Shown here one piece after another: positions 1 through 10,776 of a stretch of DNA of 64,000 nt (the stretch's first letter is position 1; each line of letters starts with the position of its first letter). Source of the DNA: Hyphochytrium catenoides (lineage: Eukaryota > Sar > Hyphochytriomycetes > Hyphochytriales > Hyphochytriaceae); assembly GCA_900088475.1 (NCBI GenBank), contig FLMG01002522.1, forward strand, positions 12,358-76,357. Direction: 5' to 3'. The notes below the pieces were generated by a model. It saw nothing but the letters and a program-made list of their open reading frames with translations. It was not told the DNA's origin and searched no databases. A program made the position numbers and the translations under genes.

Positions 1-766
1 ATATCTGTTTGGCCTGCAAGTGCACCTGAAGAGCCTCGTAAGGATTTCCTTGGTCGATGCTCCTCCAGATTCGCTCAGGTGCTTCGACAAGAAACTTAAC
101 ATTTTTCTCTAACCTATCCGCTTCCGCATCCTTGCTGCACACAAGGGGCCAGACAGTAAGAGAGGTAGGAGCGAGGCGCATAACTGAGCAGGGCTAGGTA
201 ACTAGTGGATAAAAGGTCTGACGAGAGACAGCATTGAGTATTCCTCCGGAAAACCCTAGAAAGGATAAGCCCCATCAAACGCTCGGCGACATAGGAGACG
301 GAAAAGATGACCTCCCTTTTCCTTCCTCACATACATAGAATCTCCAGAAAGTGCAGCTTTGGACACGGGAACCCTAGGAATGGCTTTCTCTAAATCCTGC
401 GCACTAGGCGGTATGAGTCGTAGGAGTCTGATAAGTTCGAAGGTGGACTGATGCATCGTAATGATACTGTCCGCAGAGTCGATGAGATCGTGGTATCGGG
501 ATCCAACTACAGTCTGCATCTCCTTCTGCTTAGCCAGAACGTCGGCCCTTTAGATATAGTAAACTTAGGGCATTTCCTTAACAGGAGCATAATAGTGGCT
601 GCCCCTACCTCGACTGCTGCAGGATAGCCCGAGCTTCCTCCACGGACATGGTCTCAAGCATCTGATTAGAGGATAAGTTGCCCTTGCTCCTCTTCCGCAC
701 TACTTCCGCCGTCACACTGCCAGAGCTGGGCCCTGCCCCAAAACTCTTCTTGTCATATACATACAT
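1..766 (-). CDS. COG1: Conserved oligomeric Golgi complex subunit 1, 5' part (partial)
   Basis: N-terminal part of COG1, a subunit of the COG tether needed for retrograde vesicle traffic at the Golgi. Three exons read on the minus strand: about 766-609, 547-331 and about 130 to the window edge. The joined frame gives MSVEEARAILQQSR, then VVGSRYHDLIDSADSI, then VKFLVEAPERIWRS. These match in order the conserved N-terminal COG1 blocks (E-I-R..E..IR, G.RYRDLI.AAD.I and K.LLE.PE.IW). The gene continues past position 1, so the C-terminal part is missing. The first ATG in this frame is at 766; the frame stays open upstream to a TTG at 799, so an extra 5' exon is possible. The third-exon acceptor (near 131) is the least certain boundary. 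It diverges from PEX10, with 856 bp between the two starts. Confidence 0.85.
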
Positions 767-1622
767 TTTATCCAAAGGCACCGCGGAAAGCGGATCCAAA
801 GGGTGGACTCAGGTCCTCACCAGGGTCAGCGCCTTAGCACTTCAAGCATTGAAAGCCTCTGTATTGTCACTAATGCACATGGATTCCCTTCTGTAATAAC
901 ACCACAAACGGAGGCTGAGCAGGTGATCGACTATTGCGTTTTAGAGACAGTCAGCCATTGTGCCCTTCCAATTGTTAAAGTGCATCGTGCCCTTAGGTCA
1001 GCATTCTTCCCATCAAGCGGAGCATCTTCCTGCAGATCATTTTTAATACGGAGTTCGAGATGATCATCGGGCGCCGAATTGTGAAGATTCTGCGCTTCTT
1101 CACCAAAAGACAAAAGACAAGAAACTGCGGCAAATCACTGGTAACTAAATCTCTCTTCAAAGAAATCAGTTATCGTGATTATCCTTATCTGAGCTCTAAT
1201 CTAATCTTTGACTCTCCGTTCGCATCTCCTCGGAATCTTAGGGAGGAGTGAAGAAGAAAGAAGAATGGGTTTATGAAGCGTCTGACGATTGAGTCTGGAA
1301 AGAGGATGCAGAGCTTGCAGAGACAATAATTGGTCACTCCTGCGCCCTTGGTAAGACCTAGCAGAGGTGACTTGCTCGGAATAACCCCCTTGACGGCTTC
1401 TTATAGGGACGGAGTAGCTCTGTAGATGGCATGACTGCAGTGTGATAAATGGTCTTCCAATCGGAGAGATAAAGAGAAAGCTGCTGAAAGAATGCCTTCC
1501 GCAAGCATTCCAGCTCCTGACAGTCTAGGGATTCAGGGATCTGCAGTTCCGCTAGCCACCCCGAGACGGTACATTCCAGCTTGTATTTTGTGTTCTCTGC
1601 CTGGGGGTTTCGCTAATTGCCT
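767..1622. other. Intergenic region between divergent COG1 and PEX10
   Basis: Shared upstream region of two divergent genes. It holds only short open frames without family resemblance (for example 1060-1251 on plus). I see no clear TATA box, repeat or RNA gene. It presumably contains both promoters. Confidence 0.5.
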
Positions 1623-3252
1623 ATGTCAAGACCTAAGGAGCATGTGCCCACATTTCCTCCAGCCTCCCAGCCAGATATCATCCTGGCGCACCAGAAGGAC
1701 ACATTCTATGTAAAGTCCCTGCATGCCCGGATCTCTGACACTTTAGAAAGGTTGCAGTTTGCGAGTCGTCACTGCCTTCCGTGAAGTCACTAACTGTCTC
1801 CATCTGACAGCGTTTGCGGGAGCAACGTCCTCTCTCGTTTTGCACCAGAGTTGACTCTCCTCTCAGGGTCGTTATACTATGGCTTATCGACACTCAGAGG
1901 TACGCATGCTCAATTAGGGCTCAGGAAAACCCTCTGCCGCCGCTAATGTGCTTGGTCAGGGCGTCAGACACTAGGTGAGGAGTATTGTGGATTGCTGCAG
2001 GTTACGGAAGGCTTGAAGAAAGGCCAGTCATTCATACCTGCCGGCACATATGGGGTCACGCTCTATCTTCTTGCAGAGGTAACCTACATATCTTCTCCTG
2101 TATCCAGGATGCCGCTGCTGTCTTTGGCTTGTCAGTGAGCTAAAATTCTCTGTCTAACGTTATGCTCAGTTTGGTGTGGGAACTTGGTTTGCCTGCGTCA
2201 CAAGTCCTGACTTCAAGATTCTGTGGTGCGATATCTAGTACTTCTGCTAGCTGATGTACAGGTTATTTGTAGCTCTTACTGCCTTACTTGGCTGACCGGA
2301 CCTCAAGAGGATGGGTCCATCTTCTGGGGCCTCAGCCAAGGATAATGAACGCCCAAAGGCATGCCAAACCAGGAAAGATTCTTCACGAACCAAAGAGGTC
2401 AGTCGACTTTCGCCTTCAGTCCCTCATAGCCCCAAATGACAACGGGTGGAGGGACGGCTTGTCTGGGCTTGAGGTGTTAGAGGACCTGTGATATACGACT
2501 GATGGGACTTCTGCAGGGAGGACCGGCCTGCGCCTTCCGTGCTTAAACGGGCTGATGCTCTCATGACCAGAGCAAAAGAACTCGTGAAGCAGCACGTCGT
2601 TACTGCAGGAGGAAGACTCATCTCTCTATCTTCTTTATTGAAGCTCGTTCTTGATCTTCATCTTCTGGCCTTTTACCTGTCGGGAAGGTACTATCAGCCC
2701 TCTAAGCGCCTTGGGGGCATCCGATACATTCATAGCAGAGCCCTTATGGAGTTCAGAGCCAGCTATAAGATATTGGTGCGTGACCTTCAGTAGAGTTTGA
2801 CCTTTGGCGCGCTAACTTCTCCTGGCCTCTAATTATCAAATATCACCACTGTAGGGACAACTGATGGCTTTCCGTTTCGCAGTCCAGGCTCTACACTTCG
2901 CATACAAACTCCTCTCCCAGGCAAGGACTCCGGAGACTGCTGCCAAAGGATCTGATCGGCGGGTAGCGTTCTTAGAGAAGGGAGATAGACGCCCTTTTGC
3001 TCGTGGAGGTGAGGGGAGACGTGATGATTTCTAACAAGATCAGGCTAACACCACCATCGTCACTCGTTCGTTCTTGCCCCAGTTGGAGGAACGTGTCTCA
3101 TCTGCATCAGTGAATGCGACAACCCTTCTGTGACTCCTTGTGGTCATGTTTTCTGTTGGGACTGCATCATCGAGTCCACCATGAGAAAGCCAGAGTGCCC
3201 CCGATGTCGGCATCCAGTGGAACCCCAGACTGTTATCCCAGTATATTTTTAG
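1623..3252 (+). CDS. PEX10: Peroxisome biogenesis factor 10, RING E3 ligase
   Basis: PEX10 is a peroxisomal membrane RING ubiquitin ligase that, with PEX2 and PEX12, ubiquitinates the import receptor PEX5. Seven exons fit phase by phase: 1623-1750, 1811-1899, 1960-2078, 2273-2397, 2517-2775, 2855-3008, 3083-3252, giving 347 aa. Family landmarks appear in order: FPPASQPDIILAHQKDTFY near the N-terminus, then PELTLLSGSLYYGLSTL, QTLGEEYC, LLLPYLADR, and the membrane block LAFYLSGRYYQPSKRLGGIRY. The C-terminal C3HC4 RING has C296-x2-C299, C311-x-H313-x2-C316-x2-C319 and C330-x2-C333. Length is close to plant and animal PEX10. A short optional exon around 2108-2134 cannot be excluded. Same theme as the peroxisomal acyl-CoA oxidase at 48.8 kb. 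Confidence 0.93.
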
Positions 3253-3782
3253 CCTATTTATTCTCTTCATCAGTGCTATATGATCATTGTGCTGAAGCCA
3301 AGGAACCCACCTATATGTCGATGATGATTCTTGCGGTCAGCCTTCCCTGTAAACACGACTTCTCCCATCTTATCAAGAGGTTACCTGGAGGCCAGTATAT
3401 GACAGAGCAGGGCCAGGTCCCTCCTGCCAATCAGCTCTTCTCTCGCCATCCGGAGATACGGGGACAGCTCTGGGCTAGGAAAAGCTTCCCATGCCCAGAG
3501 AGTCCTTGAGATCCATCCGTCACCTGCAGAGAAATGCATTGTACCCTTTCAGCAGCCGCGATTACGAATACCTTCTAATCTAATAACGATTATCTTTACA
3601 AAAACAGCAGTGCTATCCGGAATACCGCACGGGCATGATTGGGGTGTTTCTGGTTGAGAAGTGAAGCTTCACAAAAAGAGCGCGAAAGCTGCAGACTCAA
3701 TCTCAGCTTGCCATCGGCTCCCGCTCAAAGGGGCTCTGTAGACTTCATACGTAGCGCCACTGGAGCTTCAGATCCATGAACC
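3253..3782. other. Intergenic region, PEX10 to histone-fold gene
   Basis: A plus-strand open frame crosses 3114-3509, but it overlaps the PEX10 RING exon in another frame and shows no domain. It probably holds the PEX10 3' end and the promoter of the next gene. I see no repeats. Confidence 0.5.
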
Positions 3783-6131
3783 ATGAAGAAGTCAATGCTG
3801 TCGAGGGCCGCAACAGAGCAGTTTATGCCTGGCCCGGCTAGTGAAGCCACAGGTAGGAGGGGCGGGACCTCACTGTCTATTTGAAGCTCATTACTCACAA
3901 AGGTTGCTCACTTTCCCAATGCGATAGAAAGCGCACTTCCGTCGGCTGCAGCGCCAGAGGCAGCACCACAAATGAAGGCCGGCGATTGGAACAATGGGAC
4001 TTCGGGCCCCGGATCGACTGGAAATGCGGAGGATGCTGACCTATGGACGAAATCCCTGTCGAAGCTCATGACTGGAAAGAACCAGAGTGACCTGTTGTTG
4101 GCGCTGAGAGAAGTGCATGCTCTCTTGCTTCAGAGACCCTCTTTGCAGACAAGTGATAGAAAGACAGCTTTAGATACCTACGTCAACATCAAAAAAAGAG
4201 TAAGAAAAATCTTTACTACCCAGCTAAGAAGAATGGCACATGAGCCTCAGCTGCTGACGCTGCCTCTGCTGACAGGATGGACCAACTGTATGGACAGAAG
4301 ATGTTGCGCGGATGTATCTTACACTACTAAGCCGAGTTTTTCCTGGAGACAAAGCTCAGGAACATCAACAGCAATTCGCAATCAAGGACGCACCTCTACT
4401 TGCTTCTCCCTCAAGCAGCATAGCACCGCAGCGTTCTTCATTAACGTCTCCTGCCATGGGAGCCTCGTCCACCCCTTTGTTAAGCCGTTATAGTAGGTCA
4501 GATCATAGTCTTCAGACTCTAGCACAGGTAGCCTATAGACCAGGTGAGTTCGCCCGTGGTCTCTCTCACATCTTGATCTAATCTGTCGTTTAGCCATTGT
4601 AATGCTCCTGACGCCTGTATCCTATAAACTCCTCAGTCAAACAACACCGCCCTTACCTTCCAGCCTCATTTGTTGGTCCTTGCTGCTTTCAGCTGCCCTT
4701 ATTTCGAGAAGCCGCCCTTATTGAGAGGTTATTCTACCTTCTTCGCCACTTTTGGTCGTTGCTTTGCAGAGATAATGAACCTCGCCCCGAGCAGCAACGC
4801 CGGTCGGGGCATACGGACTTCAAAGACTGCGCCGACAGCTCCTCCTAACGAGCTACCAAGTCCACCGCCAGATACAGGAAGCCTAGAAACACAGTCAGGA
4901 CACAGGATTAGAACGCTCAAGACAGCACCGGGGCATACACCTCTGAATAGTAAACCCAGTAGGCCAAGTAAGGCGTCGCAGAGCTCAGTCTTAGAAGAAG
5001 TAGGCAAGAAGAGAAAGGCGGAAGGTGAGCATTGCTTATCCTGGCATCCTGTCTTCTCCTGCAGCCCAGACACATCTTGAAGAGGGGTTCCATAACCTGG
5101 CTATATTGCTCCCAGACTTAGTATTTATTGACAAAACCTAGAGTCCAAGCTTTCTGGCATCCTCCAGCTGGAAGAGAAGCCGCAAAACTGACAAAGCGTT
5201 ACAGGTGAAAGTAGCAGCTCGAAGAAGCCTAAACAAGTGGCGGATAGCACTGCAAGTGAGGCTCTGCAAGCAGATATCGAGAAAGGAGAGAAAGATCTTA
5301 AACAGGCGAAGAAGAGGGCTCCAAAGCCTGACACTGAGGAGCTATATATACCCAGCAAAGTTGTTGGGAATGTTATGAAGAAGGTGCTGCCCAAAGATGT
5401 ACAGATACCGGAAGAAGTTAAAGGTCAGCCTTGATGTTCTCTCCTCTTTACTGTGCTAGATTTTATGCCTTTGAGTCTATGCTATCGTTACCAGTCACTA
5501 TGCTCCTGTCTTATTGACTCCGCTTTGGCACAGCTTTGAGGCCGTTTTCCTTGTCAGACCTGCATGAGGCCCGATTGCGGAGCTTGTCTTTCTCCCTACG
5601 CGCCGCCAAGCGCAAACCTCTATCTCTCTCACATATGACTTGTAGATATAGTATCGGAATGTGCAACAGAATTCATTCTTTTTGTCACCAATGAAGCCAA
5701 TGCATGCCGACGGATTGGCGGCAGAAGTGAGGTAGATGTGAAAGGCATTGTCGATGCTCTACAGGGGCTAGGGTACGTAACCCCCGTCCAACAAGTGAAA
5801 GTAACACTAGTCTGTGTTGCATTCTCTGGCTGCTCTGCTATCGCCAAAGTTATTTTTCTCCACGTTCTCTGACTGTTGGGTGCTAGGTGCTTATCTTCCT
5901 TTCGATAGCTCAAAAATTTGCAAATCCATTTAGTATCCGCTGGCTTGACTGTTTCGGTCTTCGGCTTTACTCCTTTTCTCTACCTTGCTCGGCTGCAGAC
6001 AGAGTCTACCTCTAAACTATTTCCCCCATCTTCTTTTTTCATCCTGTACCTGCAGTTTTGTGAACTATAGTATGTACATGAAGCGATACAAGGCAAGGAT
6101 CGACGAGTATCTCCAGAAGCAGAAGTCATAA
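3783..6131 (+). CDS. NF-YB/NC2-beta-like histone-fold protein with long N-terminal extension
   Basis: Seven exons join without a phase conflict: 3783-3852, 3928-4199, 4276-4543, 4770-5024, 5205-5423, 5646-5772, 6056-6131, giving 428 aa. The C-terminal ~85 residues are a histone fold of the NF-YB / NC2-beta / POLE3 class: YIPSKVVGNVMKKVLP, then SECATEFILFVTNEAN, then VKGIVDALQGLGFVNY, ending in a basic helix. Such folds pair with an NF-YC/NC2-alpha-type partner to bind DNA. The first ~200 residues contain a helical stretch (LLLALREVHALLLQRP, VARMYLTLLSRVFPGD) I do not recognise. A Ser/Pro-rich linker follows with two copies of an IRT(S/L)KTAP motif and a basic KKRK. Typical family members are near 150-250 aa, so the extension is unusual. 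Two adjacent genes instead of one is possible, but the phases fit a single gene. Confidence 0.72.
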
Positions 6132-6479
6132 GACCAAGATGAGATCCCACTATATTCTCTAGTCTTCATATAACCTATTTATTCTCTCCCACCTCGTCCG
6201 ACTTGTGTGGCTCTTCTGCTGGTGTACAAGCGGCGCCGATGGGCGAGCTAGGCCGGACCTTTAACCTAAACAACAGTACCACTACCGCTTCTTCAACAGT
6301 TGCTTGCCACTGGCAGTCCGTCCTTTGGCGTCTTTTCGTCTCCCGCAACCTTTTATACCCCTCTCCAATATACCTGAGAGGAGGCTGTCCGAGAGATGTT
6401 CACATCGTCCCGGAAGGGTGGATGGGGACGGCGCCTTGACCAGCTTTCACGAAGCTTGCAGATTGACCGCGAAGAGCAA
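6132..6479. other. Tail-to-tail intergenic region
   Basis: About 350 bp between the stop of the histone-fold gene (plus) and the stop of the METTL13-like gene (minus). No conserved reading frame or repeat is seen; it should hold both 3' ends. Confidence 0.5.
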
Positions 6480-9400
6480 TCATCTCTTCTTCTTTTTCTT
6501 AGAAGCTGTCGAACCTTTTTTTGAGGAGGACTTGGACTTTTCGCTGTCTTTCTTGCCACTGAAAACTAGCTTCATTTTCTGCATCATACCAACTAGCTCC
6601 TTATCCAGTCCTAAGACCCAAGTCTCGTCCAATAGCGGTGCTTGCTCCCGTCCTCTTCCGTAGATCCCTTCTTTTTTCTCCTTCGAGGCGAAGATAACCC
6701 TGTTGATCTCTTCGGCACTTGGCACGATTGTATAAACCTCTCCTTCCGCAAAGACTTTAGATATTTTCTGCAGCGTCTCCTCCAAAATATCCGTGGAACG
6801 TGTGGCAAGATTGAGAACCAAACTTCCAGTAGGGCTCAAAGCCCGATGGCATGACTGTAAAGCATAAATGAAACCGTCAGTAAGACGCTTGTGGAAGGTA
6901 AAGTGAGAACTAAGGCCAAGAGACAAGTTATTATGGTAGTAACAATGCAAGCCGAAGCGTAAAGAACTATACGGAACCATGTGCAGTAAGTATCTACAGC
7001 ATAAGTTGGCCTTTTGGAGAGAGGCAATGAATTAGTGAGCAAAGAAAAAGAGGGGACAAAGGTCAACTTGAGGCCTGGTTGGGCAGAGCCAGGCACTTAC
7101 CTCCAAAAAGTCTTGGCACAAGAAAGCCTCTGGAGGACAAGAAAGCGGAAGTGATATATCTTTACTGTCCACATCAACGATCAGAAAGTCCAAATCTCCT
7201 TCTGCAGAAAAAAGTAAGGCGTCAGAGACCAACAGAAGAAATTGCGTTCATTGCATGGCTAATAGATGACGTAACGCGAGAGGAAGAGGGAGAGCAACGA
7301 TAAGAAGGTCTTTGGCGTCCTAGCTCTTCGTTACTTTCTAATCTTGGCGGGGTCTTCTTACCGGGTGCCTCCCTCACGAAGTCAATACCGTCTGCCACTG
7401 TGACTGAGAGGCGCTGATCTTCTACCAGTCCAAAGAGTCCTCGAGCAATCTCCACCACTTCATTGTCAAGCTCTACCGCAGCGAGAGAACAGTGTGGAAG
7501 CTTCGCCTTCAAATACATTGGGAGCGCGCCACCCCCTAAACCTATGACTAGCCCCTTGTTATCCTTCCTACCAGTGGGTCCTTCGATTCCCTGTTGCTGC
7601 GCAGTCTTCTCTTTTTCTTTCTTTGGGCCGGTGAAGGTGGAAGGATTCAAAGCCACGATTCCTGCTGCCATAGCGTGGTGGTACTCGGACATGTAGGTAA
7701 GATCCAACTTGTACCCTCTGTCGACAGGGATCTTGCCCTGATGTCCTTCTTCTGGCCTGCCTTCCTCCTCTGTCTTCACAGCGTCATCCTCTCCATCTTC
7801 GTCGTGAGTCGCACCTTCTTCATTTCCTCCAGCATTCTTCTTCTTGTTCTTCCTCCGTCTTGCCTTCTTCGAGCTCTTGGAGAGAGGCAACATCCGTACT
7901 TCACTTTGGATAAGATTGCGGTTCTTCAGGAAGATGAGGCGTCTATATACGGGACTGCTTCGCCCGTCCTCACCCGGTGACTCAAGCGGTACATCCTCAA
8001 TGAGGTATCGTCCGCTCACTTTGGACTCTCCCTCATAAACCACCCTCTTTGAGCCAATTCCCTGAGGAACGCTCATGAAAGGAATCAATGCTCTCATCCC
8101 GGGCCCTCCACTGTCTCTGTTGCTGGTGGCAGGGAGAAGCTCAATAACCTTAGGAGACAGTTCATCCTGCACTGCTTTCATACCAGAGAACGAGTAGCCC
8201 AGCCCTAAACGCACCACGATAAGTCGATTGTAACCTGCGGTAGCAGCCAGTTGCTTCATGCCTTCAGGAGAAGAGAACAGCCATTCGTGTTCCCTTCCTT
8301 GTGGAGTGATGAAGACTGCGCAATCCTTCTCCCTTGACCTCAGGGAATGATCGACAACCGAAAGAACGTACTTTGGCGATTCCAAGACGGTACCCTCGGC
8401 CCAGAGTTCGAAGGTACGGATCTCCCCTACCTTCATCTTTCGCAATTCGTGCTGAGAAAACCGAAACTCCTGGTTATCTCTTACCTGGGTGAGAGCCCAG
8501 GAAATTTCTTTGTCGCTATTATCATAGCCCTTCTCTGACTTCAGCGGCTGTTCCCGGCCGCTGACCGTGATAGCGCTAGGAGCTTGTCCAGTCTTTGTCA
8601 TCAAAACGAAAAAGGGAGAGAAAGGGCTCTCCTTCTTCCCATTCTGTCGGTCCTCCTCCCTCCGTCTGGCAGTATTCTTCCGTATTTCTTCGATCTCTAT
8701 GGACCATCCCTCAGACTTCAAGTATGTGGTTAGGAGCTTTCGCAGAACAAAGTCCTGCGCCATAGTGACACAGAGATAACGCCCTTGAGGCTTAAGAACT
8801 CGGGAGATTTCCTGCAGCATCTTGTCCACATCTGCAGAGATTTCAGCAGTCTCTGACGAGAAGATGGCATCCAGCGCACCCTTGTCCAGCACGACGTCAA
8901 AACTCTCAGAAGGTAATGAGAGAGCGCGTACGTCCATGACCTCCCATTGCATCTTTGGTCTCTGAACATTCTTCTCCCTCATTTCTTTGATCACGCTAAG
9001 CAGCAAGAGGAGAGCATATCAGGTACAAAGAACAGAAAACGGACTACGACCATAAAAGAGAGACAGTATCTCTTGAAGCACCTAGCATAGCAACTAGCGC
9101 GACGGTATAAGCAAGAGAGCGATGGCACTATTTAACGTCAAACTTGTTCTCACTACTCAGAGAAAGCAACAGATAAAAGATAGAGCAAAACAGCCAGAGG
9201 GGAATTATTTAGCTAAAGGCACGGTAAGAGCTCCACGGCTATATGAGAAGAGAGAGGCAAGCCGCCTTCATCGAGGTGGAAGAGAGGGGTAAAATGGAAC
9301 CCATCTGATGGCTGTCACTACTGACCTTTCACTAAAATCAATGTTCGTGACCTTCTGCACTCCATCGTCATAGAGACAGGAGCTCAGCTCACTATTTCCA

Positions 9401-9582
9401 CAGCCGACCACCAGCACATCGTCCTCCTCCTTGCAAACCTTCTCTCGTAGATATTGCTGGAGCTCGGAATAGTCGCCATACCACTCAAAAGCTTCCTTTT
9501 TCCTCTGCTGAAAGAACGAATCCCAGTAACTTTTCGCCCTGAACTGGTCATGATGGCTTGGCAGGAGCTCATTCTTAGCCAT
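6480..9582 (-). CDS. METTL13: METTL13-type dual methyltransferase (eEF1A lysine and N-terminal methyltransferase)
   Basis: Human METTL13 methylates the N-terminus and Lys55 of elongation factor eEF1A through two separate methyltransferase domains; both are present here. Exons: 9582-9326, 8995-7335, 7203/7201-7101 and 6854-6480, about 797 aa against 699 in human. The N-terminal domain has YWDSFFQQRKKEAFEWYG, the SAM motif VLVVGCGNSELS, NIDFSES and FDVVLDKGALDAI. The middle region keeps FITPQGREHEWLFSS. The C-terminal spermidine-synthase-like domain has VIGLGGGALPMYL, AVELDNEVVEIA, VDVDSKD and LSCPPEAFL. The extra length lies mainly in a Lys/Glu-rich linker and a Lys-rich tail. The start ATG at 9582 opens with the family N-terminus, and a stop lies just upstream in frame. 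The third-exon acceptor is TTTTTTCTGCAG. Confidence 0.93.
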
Positions 9583-9668
9583 CTCCCAGCACCTTCACCC
9601 GCGTCCAAACCGAATACGGGCCTCTGTGTAACAATTTTCAGGTGCTGACCCCCAACGCGCGAATGAAG

Positions 9669-10212
9669 CTAACGCACCTGGAGCCAAGATAGTCCACCTG
9701 CTATGAGTACAGGAGCAGCTACTTGATCAGCTGCTCGTGCCCCTTCCTTCTCGATCAGCAACAGCAGCTCTTCGTACTGTGCAGAGCCTATATTCTCCCT
9801 CGTTCCAGATTTTTGGTGTAGAGCTTCAACCTCCGTAAACCTTGGATCCCTTGATCTGACCGCGTCTTCCCATCTGCTCCGCACTTGCTCCCAGGATTAT
9901 TGAGGCGTGGAGAGTGGCGTGTGCAGGTGGCATCGCGCTCATCAGCTCATCAGTGAAAGCGGAGGATTCTGATCGCTTCCCTACCAAGGAACAAGATTCG
10001 CATCACGGACTTAGTTATTTCACACACTCTGTGTCAGATAAGTAAATTATCATGCCATTTACGTCAAGTTTGCACCTTAATTGACAGTCATTTATTGGCG
10101 AGATCTTCGTTTTTCCTCCATATGACACTATTTTCACATTCACTAGTTCACCTCTGTCTCTGCTGCTTTCTTCGCTGTCGCCGCGGATGAGACTGAGTCT
10201 TCCGTTCGTCAT
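9669..10212 (-). CDS. Possible small protein gene upstream of METTL13-like gene
   Basis: Two exons, 10212-10152 and 9883-9669, join in phase to encode about 91 aa beginning MTNGRLSLIRGD and containing RDPRFTEVEALHQKSG and a hydrophobic end (VAAPVLIAGGLSWL). It is charged and looks protein-like, but I recognise no family. It lies in tandem with the METTL13-like gene, its stop only 86 nt before that gene's ATG. It could instead be a 5' exon region of that transcript, since a good GTGCGT donor sits at its end. Low confidence. Confidence 0.33.
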
Positions 10213-10776
10213 CAACAGTCCGTTGGACTCTCAATGCTCGATGCTCGATGCTCTGGCTGCCTGGCTCACTCTCCTACCTAGTGCGCAGGAGTGTCTCTCT
10301 CTAGTATAGAGGTTGGATGGTCAGTGGTCGAGATTTAGTGGATGTGACTGTTAGTTAGTGCCTGTTGCAGCTTGGCTATCTCCTATTCACCTTTCCTGGC
10401 TGGCTCCAGCAGACAGCACGGACGTGTTAGTGCTTTCCAAGGGGGAGGGAGAGGGTTTAGGCACCGGGATCTTTAAAGTGCACTTATGGAAGCACGGGAG
10501 TGGCGAGAGAGATCGACTGCCCTTGACACTATGAAGAGCTGCTGTTGAACAGCCACATCCGTTGTCTGAGAGTATTTCCCCTTTCTCCATCGGAGGTCTG
10601 ATCTCATCCAAGACTAGAGCCAGCTTTCCTTCAGCAGTCTGTCTTCATCGGAACCGGTCCATCGGATTGTCCAACCAAAATTGTCTTAACTTCTGCTTGA
10701 GCCTTCTCTTCTCTTGATGGTAGAGCTCTGTTAGACTGGTTTGAGGCTCCATCATCTTACGCTCACGGGTAGAAGA
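10213..10776. other. Intergenic region with a short ATGCTCG tandem repeat
   Basis: Upstream region of the membrane protein gene. Around 10233-10253 the heptamer ATGCTCG is repeated about three times. No convincing coding frame. Confidence 0.45.

Noticed and set aside
5168-5214. A mini exon at 5168-5204 in the histone-fold gene
   Set aside because: It would require a 10-nt intron. The acceptor GCGTTACAG at 5204 gives the same phase without it.
3783-6131. CENP-T identity for the histone-fold protein (long N-terminus, C-terminal fold)
   Set aside because: The fold itself matches NF-YB/NC2-beta sequence (ATEFILFVTNEAN, ALQGLGFVNY), not CENP-T.
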